Part shown: positions 27,977-36,225 of the stretch, piece after piece
Layout of the letters: every line of letters begins with the position of its first letter
How positions within the stretch are numbered: position 1 is the stretch's first letter
Source: Mycobacterium sp.
GTDB taxonomy: Bacteria; Actinomycetota; Actinomycetes; Mycobacteriales; Mycobacteriaceae
DNA length: 64,000 bases
Direction: 5' to 3'
Assembly: GCA_016197405.1 (NCBI GenBank)
Contig: JACPVR010000001.1
Coordinates: forward strand, 62,001-126,000
Made by a program: the position numbers and the translations under genes
Notes under the pieces: model-generated
Databases searched by the model: none
The model's input: the letters and a program-made list of their open reading frames with translations, nothing else
Told to the model about the DNA's origin: nothing

Positions 27977-28936
27977 ATGACGAATTTCACAGCAGCAACA
28001 TGGGCCGAGCGTTGGGACGGATTCTGGGCGGGGCCGATCGGCCAGTGGTTTGCGACGAAAGGACTGGCGATCGTGGTCGCCGTCGTCTTCGCGATCCTGG
28101 CCACCCGCTTGATCAACTGGTCGGCGCAGCGCATCAGCCGCCGGCTGGCCCGCGGTGGCGAAGGCACGGGCCTGGTGGCCTCCGAGGCCGTCAAGCACCG
28201 CCAGGCTGTGGCGTCGGTGATCTCATCGGTGGCCATCGCGGTGCTCTACGTCGTGGTGGGAATGCAGGTCATCTCCGAGCTCGGGCTCTCGGTCGGTTCG
28301 CTCGTCGCGCCTGCCGCGGTTCTGGGCGCGGCGCTGGGTTTCGGCGCGCAGCGCATCGTGCAGGATCTGCTTTCGGGGTTCTTCGTCATCACCGAGAAGC
28401 AGTACGGCTTCGGCGATCTGGTGCGGCTTTCGCTCACCGGTTCATCGCTGGAGGCGACCGGGACCGTGGTGGATGTGACGCTGCGGGTGACCAAGCTACG
28501 AAACAGCGATGGTGAGGTCGTGACGGTTCCCAACGGTCAGATCTCCAAGACCGTCAATCTGTCCAAGGACTGGGCGCGCGCCGTCATCGACATCCCGGTT
28601 CCCAGCGGTGCCGACCTGAATCGGGTCAACGAGGTCCTGCACGATGTGTCGCGCGCGGCGATGGAGGATCACTCGGCGCTGAACAGTCTGCTGCTCGACG
28701 AACCGTCGGTGATGGGTGTGGAGAGTATCCAGGTCGACACCGTCAACGTCCGGATGGTGGCGCGCACGCTGCCCGGCAAACAGTTCGACGTCGGTCGTCA
28801 GCTGCGCACGCTGGTGATCTCCGGTTTGCGACGGTCCGGTATCTCGACCCCGGCCGGCGCCACCGCCACGGTCGAGACGATGGGCACCGATTTCGCGCCC
28901 GATCAGCGCACACCGGCACACACCGGTGCGCAGTGA
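27977..28936 (+). CDS. Small-conductance mechanosensitive channel (MscS family)
   Basis: This 319-residue protein has about three TM helices and a cytosolic beta domain. The pore-lining helix pattern GSLVAPAAVLGAALGFGAQRIVQDLLSGFFVI (about residues 110-142) with its Gly/Ala spacing, and EATGTVVDVTLRVTKLRNSDGEVVTVPNGQI after it, are diagnostic. Released under membrane tension, it vents solutes at osmotic downshift. ATG 27977 is preceded by GGAAGGTGA; a TTG three bases earlier is less likely. Confidence 0.92.
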   Translation: MTNFTAATWAERWDGFWAGPIGQWFATKGLAIVVAVVFAILATRLINWSAQRISRRLARGGEGTGLVASEAVKHRQAVASVISSVAIAVLYVVVGMQVISELGLSVGSLVAPAAVLGAALGFGAQRIVQDLLSGFFVITEKQYGFGDLVRLSLTGSSLEATGTVVDVTLRVTKLRNSDGEVVTVPNGQISKTVNLSKDWARAVIDIPVPSGADLNRVNEVLHDVSRAAMEDHSALNSLLLDEPSVMGVESIQVDTVNVRMVARTLPGKQFDVGRQLRTLVISGLRRSGISTPAGATATVETMGTDFAPDQRTPAHTGAQ

Positions 28937-28982
28937 ACGACCCGGTCCGTCCGAAACTTCGATAGCCGACATAATCAACACC

Positions 28983-30431
28983 GTGTCGACGACGGGTACC
29001 CGAACCTCCCCCGGAATCCTGGTCGCGGGACTGGCCGTCATAGCGCTGACGGTCGCACTGCTGCAGACCGCCGTGGTTCCGGTGCTGGGTGTCATCGCCC
29101 AGCAACTCCAGGTGTCGACGGTGGCGGTCAGCTGGGCGGTCACGGCGAACCTGCTGGCCGCGGCCGCGGCGACACCGCTCATCGGCCGGTTCGCCGACCT
29201 GCACAACAAAAAGCATGTCCTGCTGGTGGTGCTGAGCGTCGTGCTGGCCGGCTCGCTGCTGGCCGCGGTGACGACGTCGCTTCCGCTGCTGATCGTCGCG
29301 CGGGTGCTGCAGGGCGTCTCGTTCGCGCTGTACCCGATCTGCGTGGCCATCCTGCGCGACGAACTGCCGGCCGAAAAGGTGGTGCGTGCGCTCGCGGTGT
29401 TGTCCGGGACATTGGGTTTCGGCGGCGGCGTCGGTCTGGTGGTCACCGGCCTGCTGATGAACGGCTCGGCGGGATATCACCGTGTCTTCTGGCTCACCAC
29501 GGCGTTCACCGTCGTCGTGATCGTCCTCGCGGTCCTGATCGTGCCGTCCCGGCGAAGCGAAGCCCGCGGCACCATCGATTGGCTCGGGGCTGCCGGGCTC
29601 GCGCTCGGATTGACGGTGGTCCTGCTGGCGATCACCCAGGGCAATACCTGGGGCTGGGCATCGGCACGCACCATCGGCTGCGTGACGCTGGGCGTCGCGG
29701 TGCTGACCGGCTGGTGGTTCTGGGAACGGCGCTGCGAACACCCACTGGTGTCCACCCGGATGTTGACCCGGCGGGCGATGTTGCTGACCAACCTGGCAAC
29801 GGTCTTCGTCGGTATGGGGCTGTACTTCGGGTTCCTGGGGCTGACGCAATTCGTCCAGATGCCCCGGGAGATCACCGGTTACGGATTCTCGGCGAGCGTG
29901 CTGCACGCCAGCCTGGTGTTCCTGTTGCCCGGTGCGATCACCGGTTTCGTCACGGCGACCGCCAGCGGCAGGCTCATCGACCGGTTCGGGGCCCGGCCGG
30001 TGCTGGTGTTCGGGGCGATCGCCGGCATCATCGGCTTCCTGGCGCTGGCGCTGGCGCATTCGGCACCGTGGCAGGTGATCGTGGCGGGTATCTGGACCAA
30101 CGCCTACATCAGCCTGGCCTACGGAGCGCTGCCGGCACTGGTGGTCGGCGAAGCCGCTCCCGGAGAGACCGGTGTGGCCACCGGCGTGAACGCGATAGCG
30201 CGCACGGTCGGCAGTTCGGTCGCCGCGGCGCTGGTCGCGGTATTGCTGGGGCACTCGGTCGGTAGCACCGGCCTGCCGGCCGAGGGGGCTTTCGTGACGA
30301 TCTTCTTCGCCGGTGCGATCACCGCGGCGCTGGCGACCCTCCTGATAGCGGTCTCCGGTGGGCGGCATCGGCCGTCCCGATCACCCTCGGCGACAGTCGA
30401 TTCCCGCGCGATGAATCACGAATGGGGCTGA
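28983..30431 (+). CDS. MFS transporter, DHA2-like (about 14 TM)
   Basis: This 482-residue transporter has the MFS loop RFADLHNKKHVLL after helix 2 and the SRRSEARGTIDWLGAAGLALG linker typical of 14-helix drug:H+ antiporters. The likely role is efflux of drugs or metabolites. The start chosen is GTG 28983: no ribosome site precedes it, but CATAAT (28970-28975) ends 7 nt before, fitting a leaderless mRNA. An ATG at 28926 would add 19 polar residues. Confidence 0.85.
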   Translation: MSTTGTRTSPGILVAGLAVIALTVALLQTAVVPVLGVIAQQLQVSTVAVSWAVTANLLAAAAATPLIGRFADLHNKKHVLLVVLSVVLAGSLLAAVTTSLPLLIVARVLQGVSFALYPICVAILRDELPAEKVVRALAVLSGTLGFGGGVGLVVTGLLMNGSAGYHRVFWLTTAFTVVVIVLAVLIVPSRRSEARGTIDWLGAAGLALGLTVVLLAITQGNTWGWASARTIGCVTLGVAVLTGWWFWERRCEHPLVSTRMLTRRAMLLTNLATVFVGMGLYFGFLGLTQFVQMPREITGYGFSASVLHASLVFLLPGAITGFVTATASGRLIDRFGARPVLVFGAIAGIIGFLALALAHSAPWQVIVAGIWTNAYISLAYGALPALVVGEAAPGETGVATGVNAIARTVGSSVAAALVAVLLGHSVGSTGLPAEGAFVTIFFAGAITAALATLLIAVSGGRHRPSRSPSATVDSRAMNHEWG

Positions 30432-30434
30432 GGT

Positions 30435-31259
30435 CTACAGTCGCATTCCGTTGAACGTGGGGCTGCCGAAGTCGATCTGCGCGGCCGGGTTTGCCACCGC
30501 GGTGATCAGCCCGGTCCCGAACGGTCCGACGCTGTCGAACAGGGTCGCCGAGCCCACCGCGATACCGTCTGCGGCCCAATGCGCATCGGCCTGGGTGCCC
30601 AGCCAGCCGTCCTCGGGCAGGCGCGCCAGTGCGACGGTGAGATCGCCGTTGATGTAGCCGATTCCGTGGGTGCCCAGATTGGTCGTCAGACTGGTCGACT
30701 CGGCGATCATGGCGGCACGCACGAACGGCGTGTTGGGCGTTGCCGCGACGACGGCGATGGTGCGGTCGAGAAACCTTGTCCGCGAGGCGTTCTGATGCTC
30801 GCCCACCTTGCGGGTCCAGCCGACCTCGTCGCTGCCGGTGAACGGTGTTACCGCCGAGTCCGGTTCCGATTCGGCCGCGGCGGGCATGACGAAGTCGGGC
30901 ACCGGGCTCCACTGCTCCCCCGGCGGCGGGCTGGACCGGCGGTAGGACACCAGCACCCCGCGCGCGACCGTGACACCGTCTTGCACCACATCGCATTCCA
31001 CGTTGCGAACCCGCCTGCCGTCGCGGACCAGCCGGGTCTGCACCGTGGTCAACACCCCGCGGGCGGCCTTGAACAGGTCGACGGTCAGCCGGGTGGGCAT
31101 GAAGTCGTCGGCTCCGTGCCGGCGTTCCATTTCGCGGGCCGCCAGTCCGACGATCGCGGGACCGTTGAGGTGATCGTCACCCCAATGACTCTGCGCGTAC
31201 CGGGTCGGCTGGAATCCGCCGTCCACCGCAGTGAAATGCGCAGGCTGCTCGTCGCTCAT
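30435..31259 (-). CDS. Acyl-CoA thioesterase family protein (double hotdog, TesB-like)
   Basis: This 274-residue protein has a two-part hotdog layout: an N-terminal half with SHWGDDHLNGPAIVGLAAREMER and RLTVDLFKAARGVLTTVQTRLVRDGRRVRNVE, and a C-terminal half with FVRAAMIAESTSLTTNLGTHGIGYINGDLTV and DAHWAADGIAVGSATLFDSVG. This matches the actinobacterial TesB-like thioesterase family. It would release fatty or modified acyl groups from CoA; substrate unknown. It ends 3 bp from the convergent MFS gene. Confidence 0.85.
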   Translation of the reverse strand: MSDEQPAHFTAVDGGFQPTRYAQSHWGDDHLNGPAIVGLAAREMERRHGADDFMPTRLTVDLFKAARGVLTTVQTRLVRDGRRVRNVECDVVQDGVTVARGVLVSYRRSSPPPGEQWSPVPDFVMPAAAESEPDSAVTPFTGSDEVGWTRKVGEHQNASRTRFLDRTIAVVAATPNTPFVRAAMIAESTSLTTNLGTHGIGYINGDLTVALARLPEDGWLGTQADAHWAADGIAVGSATLFDSVGPFGTGLITAVANPAAQIDFGSPTFNGMRL

Positions 31260-31295
31260 TGGCGCATCCTCGCACAGCCCCGCAGGGCGCCGGTT

Positions 31296-32168
31296 TCAGC
31301 AGCCGGCCTCGGCGGGCACCGACACCGGGGCGGGTCGGGCGCCCGAGCGCGCCGCGCCGATACCGGCGGCCACCACGAACCCGATTCCCAGGACCGCCGC
31401 AGCGCTGGGCACCTGGTGCAGCACGGCCAGGCCGATCAGCAGCGCGAACGCCGGTTCCACACTCATCAGCGTGCCGAATGCCGAAGTGGTCAGCTTGCGA
31501 AGCGCCAGGAATTCCAGGATGAACGGCACCACCGGCAGCAGCACCGCCAGACCGATGCCGATGAGCAGCAGGCCAGGGGTCATGCGGCCGAACACCGATG
31601 GCCCGACGATCACCGTCGCCACGATGGCGGCCACCGGCATCGACACCGCCAGACCGTTGATACCGCTCACCGAATCACCCACCCGTTGGGTCAGCAGGAT
31701 GTAGCACGCCCAGCAGACCGCCGCGCCGAGCGCGCAGGCTATGCCCACCAGGTCGACGTGGGCGGCCCACGGCTCGGTGAGCAGCAGCACGCCGACACCG
31801 GCCAGTGCGGGCCACAGCAGCCGCCGGCCGGCGCCCGCGGTGGCGACCGCGACACCGAGCGGGCCGAGGAATTCCAGCGCACTGGCGGTACCGAGCGGGA
31901 TCCGCGCGACGGCGGCCATGAAAAGCAGGGTTATCAGCCCGGTGACCACGCCGAGGGCCACCGTCACCGCGAAACTGCGCGCGGTGAAATCGCGGGGACG
32001 GGGGCGCACGATGAGCAGCAACAGCACGCCGGCCCACATCAGCCGCAACCAGGCCGCCCCTTCGGCGCCGACACGGTCGATGAGCAGCACCGAGACGGCC
32101 AGTCCCAGTTGTACACACACCATCGAGCCCGCCGCCATCAGCGTGCCGGTCCGCGCCTGATCTGCCAT
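31296..32168 (-). CDS. EamA/RhtA-like amino-acid or metabolite exporter
   Basis: This 290-residue DMT transporter has about ten TM helices in two halves. The block [22 protein letters not shown] and the second-half [20 protein letters not shown] are typical of the RhtA (threonine/homoserine exporter) group. ATG 32168 is chosen by family N-terminus. It diverges from a LysR gene, with perfect inverted repeats between them, so it is a probable target of that regulator. Confidence 0.87.
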   Translation of the reverse strand: MADQARTGTLMAAGSMVCVQLGLAVSVLLIDRVGAEGAAWLRLMWAGVLLLLIVRPRPRDFTARSFAVTVALGVVTGLITLLFMAAVARIPLGTASALEFLGPLGVAVATAGAGRRLLWPALAGVGVLLLTEPWAAHVDLVGIACALGAAVCWACYILLTQRVGDSVSGINGLAVSMPVAAIVATVIVGPSVFGRMTPGLLLIGIGLAVLLPVVPFILEFLALRKLTTSAFGTLMSVEPAFALLIGLAVLHQVPSAAAVLGIGFVVAAGIGAARSGARPAPVSVPAEAGC

Positions 32169-32198
32169 ATCCGCATTGAATAAGACGCAGACCGTTTG

Positions 32199-32221
32199 TG
32201 TCCACGTGATATTCGTGGACA
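32199..32221. promoter_or_regulatory. LysR-type operator between eamA and lysR
   Basis: TGTCCACG-N7-CGTGGACA is a perfect 8-bp inverted repeat with an AT-rich 7-bp centre (TGATATT). The size and T-N11-A type core suit a LysR recognition site placed between the divergent starts. Confidence 0.65.
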
Positions 32222-32228
32222 TATTGTT

Positions 32229-32249
32229 CGTGATTGATGAACAATCACG
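32229..32249. promoter_or_regulatory. Second inverted repeat just before the lysR start
   Basis: CGTGATTG-ATGAA-CAATCACG has perfect 8-bp arms. It ends 2 bp before the ATG at 32252 and holds another in-frame ATG (32237) in its loop. It may be the regulator activation site or an mRNA hairpin that limits lysR translation. Confidence 0.5.
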
Positions 32250-32251
32250 GG

Positions 32252-33163
32252 ATGGATGTCCGCCGTCTCGAATTGCTGCTGGCGTTGTCGCGGCTGGGCT
32301 CGATGCGCGCGGTGGCCGAGTCGGCGCGACTGACAACCTCGACGGTGTCGCAGCAGCTCGCCGCACTGGCACGCGATACCGGCACACAGTTGATCGAGCC
32401 CGACGGGCGCCGGGTGCGGCTGACTCCGGCGGGCCTGCGACTCGCCGAGCATGCCGTCTCGATCCTGGCCGCCGTCGACGCCGCCCGGCTCGATCTGGAC
32501 CCCGGCGCGGAACCCGCCGGCACCGTCCGCATCGGTGGCTTCGCCACCGGAATACGCGTGTCACTGCTTCCGGTGCTGCGCGAGATGGCCACCAGCCATC
32601 CCGATGTCGACGTGATCATTAGCGAATACGAACCGTTCGAGGCGTTCCGACTGCTGCTCGACGATGATCTCGACCTCGCGTTGACCTATGACTACAACCT
32701 GGCCCCGGCCGCACTGGACCCCGTCCTGGAAACCGTGGCACTGTGGTCGGCCCCATGGGGATTGGGCGTACCCGCGCACCTGCCCGATGTGGTGGCACTG
32801 CCGGACTATCGCGACAGCCGCTGGATCGTCAACTCCCGCAACACCGCCGACGAGGACGTGGTGCGCACGCTTTCGGCCCTGTCGGGCTTCACCCCGCAGA
32901 TCACCCACCAGATCGACAGCCTCGACCTGGTGGAGGACCTCATCCTCGCCGGCTACGGTGTCGGCTTGTTACCGCTGGGCCGGCCGACACGGCCCGGGCT
33001 CAAGGTGCTGCCGCTGGAGAATCCGCGCGTGGTGATGACGGCCTACGCCACCGTACGGCGCGGGCGGTCCAGCTGGCCGCCGCTACGGCTGGTGCTCGAA
33101 CGCCTGCGCCCCGGCGGAACGCCTGCCGCGCAGCTGCCGCACTGGCCCCGCAACACGGCATAG
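32252..33163 (+). CDS. LysR family transcriptional regulator
   Basis: This 303-residue regulator has an N-terminal winged HTH ([18 protein letters not shown] with [17 protein letters not shown] as recognition region) and a C-terminal effector domain (from about residue 88, [20 protein letters not shown]). It is divergent from the EamA exporter and probably controls it in response to the exported compound. ATG 32252 is chosen because it begins the HTH in usual register; ATG 32237 would add five residues. Neither has a clear ribosome site. Confidence 0.88.
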   Translation: MDVRRLELLLALSRLGSMRAVAESARLTTSTVSQQLAALARDTGTQLIEPDGRRVRLTPAGLRLAEHAVSILAAVDAARLDLDPGAEPAGTVRIGGFATGIRVSLLPVLREMATSHPDVDVIISEYEPFEAFRLLLDDDLDLALTYDYNLAPAALDPVLETVALWSAPWGLGVPAHLPDVVALPDYRDSRWIVNSRNTADEDVVRTLSALSGFTPQITHQIDSLDLVEDLILAGYGVGLLPLGRPTRPGLKVLPLENPRVVMTAYATVRRGRSSWPPLRLVLERLRPGGTPAAQLPHWPRNTA

Positions 33164-33173
33164 CGCCGCCGCG

Positions 33174-34250
33174 TCACTGCTGGGCGTCCACCACGGGTGC
33201 GCCGGCCGCAGCCAGTTTGTCGGAGTCATTGGTGATTTCGTCGACGATGGTGTGCAGCCAGCGGATCTTCTCCAGTACCGCCGCGGGTAGCACGAACGGG
33301 TAGAGATCGTCGCGTCCCATAGACCTGTTGACCATGTTGAGCCCCCAGGACAGCGATATCCACAACTCGATGAGGGAATCGAATCCGCTGGGGCCCAGCA
33401 CACGCCGATCGAAGGTTCCCGAAGCCGGAGCGAAGCCGAACGCGGCCGCGGTGTCCAGGGTGTCGCGGATGTGCAGATAATGCGCAAACGTCTCAGCCCA
33501 GTCCTCAGCGGGATGCATTGTCGCATAGGAAGATACGTAGTTCTTCTGCCAATCCGGCGGTGCACCGTCGCGGTAGTGCCGGTCCAGCGCTTCCTGATAG
33601 TCGGCGTCGGGATCACCGAACAATCCGGTGAACTGCTCGAGGTAGTCCGGTGAGGTGGAGACCAACCGATAGAAGTAGTAGTGGCCGATCTCGTGGCGGA
33701 AGTGCCCGAGCAAGGTGCGGTAGGGCTCATCCATCGACACCCGCAGTTGTTCGCGGTGCACATCGTCACCCTCGGCGAGATCGAGCGTGATGACGCCGTC
33801 CTCGTGACCGGTGAAAACCTTCTCGGTGGCACTCGACAACAGGTCGAAGGCCAGGCCGTACTGCGGATCGACCTTGCGGTCCACCACCGGGATCTTCAAC
33901 TCGTGCAGCTCGGCGATGAGCCTGCGCTTGGCCTTCTCGGCCAGCGCGAAGGCCGCCAGGGCGACGGTGTCGGCATCATTGGGCCGTGTCCTGGTCAGCG
34001 CGCACGACGTGCACAACTGGCGGACAGGCTCGATCTTGACGAGCCAGTTGCATTCCGCGAGGTGCATGTTGGCGCAGAGCTGGTACTCCCCGGCGTCGAC
34101 GGCACCGGCATGCTCACTTTCCTCGCCCCTGGCCAGGACCAGAAACGCCATATCGTCCAGCGAGAAGCCGACCTTGCTGCTGCAGGACAGGCATACCGAG
34201 TTCTCGAACGCGAGATGCTGACCACAATTCGGGCATATGAAGTCCCGCAT
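33174..34250 (-). CDS. Zinc-ribbon metallopeptidase-like protein (DUF2248 type)
   Basis: This 358-residue protein has an N-terminal zinc ribbon (CPNCGQHLAFENSVCLSCSS), a further Cys cluster (CNW, CTSC about residues 70-85), and an HEIGHYYFYRL motif near residue 180. This HExGH pattern matches the putative zinc-binding metallopeptidase family. A downstream PAEDWAETFAHYLHIRDTLDT holds a likely third ligand. The substrate is unknown. ATG 34250 follows GGGAG. Confidence 0.82.
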   Translation of the reverse strand: MRDFICPNCGQHLAFENSVCLSCSSKVGFSLDDMAFLVLARGEESEHAGAVDAGEYQLCANMHLAECNWLVKIEPVRQLCTSCALTRTRPNDADTVALAAFALAEKAKRRLIAELHELKIPVVDRKVDPQYGLAFDLLSSATEKVFTGHEDGVITLDLAEGDDVHREQLRVSMDEPYRTLLGHFRHEIGHYYFYRLVSTSPDYLEQFTGLFGDPDADYQEALDRHYRDGAPPDWQKNYVSSYATMHPAEDWAETFAHYLHIRDTLDTAAAFGFAPASGTFDRRVLGPSGFDSLIELWISLSWGLNMVNRSMGRDDLYPFVLPAAVLEKIRWLHTIVDEITNDSDKLAAAGAPVVDAQQ

Positions 34251-34417
34251 ACCACTCCCTCGACGCGCGTACTGGAGGCCCGTTGACCCCGCGCTCGTCT
34301 CTTCCCGCTGCGACAGCGCGCTAAACCGCGCCCGCACCGGATCGAGACGTCGTGTCCGCCGCCTGCGGTTGTGCCAGCTCAGGCGGATATCCAGCGAGTT
34401 CGTGGCACACTGTTCGG

Positions 34418-35254
34418 ATGGTTCACGACGACCCGCGCACCGGCGACTCGCTGCCTACCGCCACGGCGACACAGGACAGCAGCGCGGCCAGCGATCTGGT
34501 GATCGCGGCGGCGGCCGACAACAGGATCACGCCGTCCATGCTGGGGCGGATGCTGGTCAGCGCCAGCCGCAGCATCGACGACGAGGATGACCTGCTGACG
34601 TTGTTGCAGCACGTCGCCGAGATCGCCCAGGAAGCGGTCGACGGCGCCGACAGCACCGGGGTGACCATCGACCTGGGCGGGCGCACCTACACCGCGGTGC
34701 ACACCGACCAGCGCACGCTCCGGGTCGATTCCGAGCAGTACCGCGCCGGTGAAGGGCCGTGCCTGCACGCGTCGCGGACGCGAACCATCGTGCGCGTCGA
34801 TTCCGACGACGCGACCACGGCGTGGCCGCAGTTCGCCGCCGCAGCCCGCGAGGAGGGCATCCGCAGTTTCCTGGCCGCCCCGCTCTTCACCGCCGAGCAG
34901 ACTCTGGGCTCGTTCAATCTGTACGGTCGCGCACCCTACGCGTTCAACGCATTCGACGTCGAGGTGCTCGATATGTTGACCGCGGCCGTCTCACGGGCCA
35001 TCGGCGATTTCGCACGGTTCCGCTCGGCCCGCGATGTCGCGACCTCGATCGAACGGGCACTGCAGACCCGCGCTCCCATCGAGCAGGCCAAGGGCATGCT
35101 GATGGCCATCCACCAGATCGATGCCGAGCAGGCGTTCGGGCTGCTGCGCAAGCAGAGTCAGGAACGCAATGTCCCGCTACGCACCGTCGCCGCGGAGTTC
35201 GTGGCACAGCTCAGCGGCGCCCAGCGCGCATCCGACGAGCCGTCCGCGGTCTGA
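34418..35254 (+). CDS. GAF-ANTAR RNA-binding response regulator
   Basis: This 278-residue protein has a GAF sensor domain (about residues 55-190: VTIDLGGRTYTAVHTD, then IRSFLAAPLFTAEQTLGSFNLYG) followed by an ANTAR domain (about 205-265: RAPIEQAKGMLMAIHQIDAEQAFGLLRKQSQERN). ANTAR proteins bind paired hairpins in nascent RNA and prevent termination; in mycobacteria they affect lipid and redox genes. Start ATG 34418 lacks a clear ribosome site. Confidence 0.88.
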   Translation: MVHDDPRTGDSLPTATATQDSSAASDLVIAAAADNRITPSMLGRMLVSASRSIDDEDDLLTLLQHVAEIAQEAVDGADSTGVTIDLGGRTYTAVHTDQRTLRVDSEQYRAGEGPCLHASRTRTIVRVDSDDATTAWPQFAAAAREEGIRSFLAAPLFTAEQTLGSFNLYGRAPYAFNAFDVEVLDMLTAAVSRAIGDFARFRSARDVATSIERALQTRAPIEQAKGMLMAIHQIDAEQAFGLLRKQSQERNVPLRTVAAEFVAQLSGAQRASDEPSAV

Positions 35255-35293
35255 CACAGCCGCTCGAACTTCCTGCCGCACAACGACATCGCG

Positions 35294-35542
35294 TTACGAG
35301 ATATCGCCGTTCTCGCCTTCGGGATTACCCGGAGCGCCCGGGTCGGGTTCCACGGTCGGCACGAACGTGGTCGTCTCCGGTGGGACCACGATCTCGGTGC
35401 TTGTGCTGTTGGGCGGCACGGGCTCCTCACCGAAACTCTGGCCTGCGGTGCCCACCGAGAGCACCAGTGGTACCGCGGTCAATGCGGCGGCCGCGCCGAT
35501 GGTGGCCGCTAGCCGACGGGTGCGCTGACGATCGAGATTCAT
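35294..35542 (-). CDS. Small secreted Pro/Thr-rich protein
   Basis: This 82-residue protein has a basic start (MNLDRQRTRRLAAT), a hydrophobic signal segment (IGAAAALTAVPLVLSVGTAG) and a short acidic Pro/Glu/Thr-rich mature part (about 40 residues, NSTSTEIVVPPETTTFVPTV). ATG 35542 is set by GGGAGGAACC upstream. I do not recognise the family; it is probably exported and unstructured. Confidence 0.6.
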   Translation of the reverse strand: MNLDRQRTRRLAATIGAAAALTAVPLVLSVGTAGQSFGEEPVPPNSTSTEIVVPPETTTFVPTVEPDPGAPGNPEGENGDIS

Positions 35543-35699
35543 GATGGTTCCTCCCACGTTTTTACTGTTCAGGACGTGTCGGGCCACGGCTTGCCGCTAC
35601 GCTGCGCGCGAAACCGCGTGCAGTTCGGCTACCCGCATCAAGACGCGGCCTAAACAGAACGCCGGAAGGAAACCCCGGGAGCGCCGGTGGGCGCAGACG

Positions 35700-36092
35700 T
35701 CAGTTGCCGGTGGCGGCGACGGCGTCGGTCAGGGTGGAGTAGACCGGCACCAGTTCGGTGACGCCGACCAACTTCAACGGCCGGCTGGTGGCGGGACCAT
35801 CGGCCACCACGAAGACGTCGATCTCCGGCGCCGCATTCTCGCGGGTGGCGATCAAAACGCTCATCCCTTGTGAGGCAAGGAATTTCACGTTCGTGAGGTC
35901 GATGATCAACGCGGTCGGGCGGCGCTTGAGGCAGCTCTTGATGGTCGACTCCACCCGCGGCGCGGTCAGCATGTCGACCTCACCGGACACCCCGACGACA
36001 GCCACCTGATCGAGCCAGAGCTCGGTGACATCACAGTCGATTTCATCCGACATGAAGCCGGGACGAATAGTGGTTTTCAGATTGTTCAGCAT
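35700..36092 (-). CDS. STAS-domain anti-sigma factor antagonist (second copy)
   Basis: This 130-residue SpoIIAA-like protein has the STAS core VAVVGVSGEVDMLTAPRVESTI and IIDLTNVKFLASQGMSVLIA, with the Ser of LASQGM at the phosphorylation site. The C-terminal VVADGPATSRPLKLVGVTELVPVYSTLTDA matches the protein at 17112-17495. No kinase gene is adjacent, so it may share the RsbW-like kinase at 16614 or use a distant partner. ATG 36092 follows GAGG. Confidence 0.85.
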   Translation of the reverse strand: MLNNLKTTIRPGFMSDEIDCDVTELWLDQVAVVGVSGEVDMLTAPRVESTIKSCLKRRPTALIIDLTNVKFLASQGMSVLIATRENAAPEIDVFVVADGPATSRPLKLVGVTELVPVYSTLTDAVAATGN

Positions 36093-36225
36093 TGAGCCTC
36101 GCGATATCGAACCGCCTAACGGGCGGTGAGCGTTCGCGCTGTGCAACGGCTTCAGACTAAACCAGAATCGTGCGCTGTCTCTGATACTAGCGCGCCGACG
36201 GTCGCAATGGCCACAACATCGGCGT

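Noticed and set aside
28743..30368. 541-codon minus-strand frame opposite the MFS gene
   Set aside because: Composition dominated by His, Arg and Gln; no motif, and shadows the transporter.
30579..32183. Plus-strand frame opposite the thioesterase and EamA genes
   Set aside because: Shadow of two well supported minus-strand genes.
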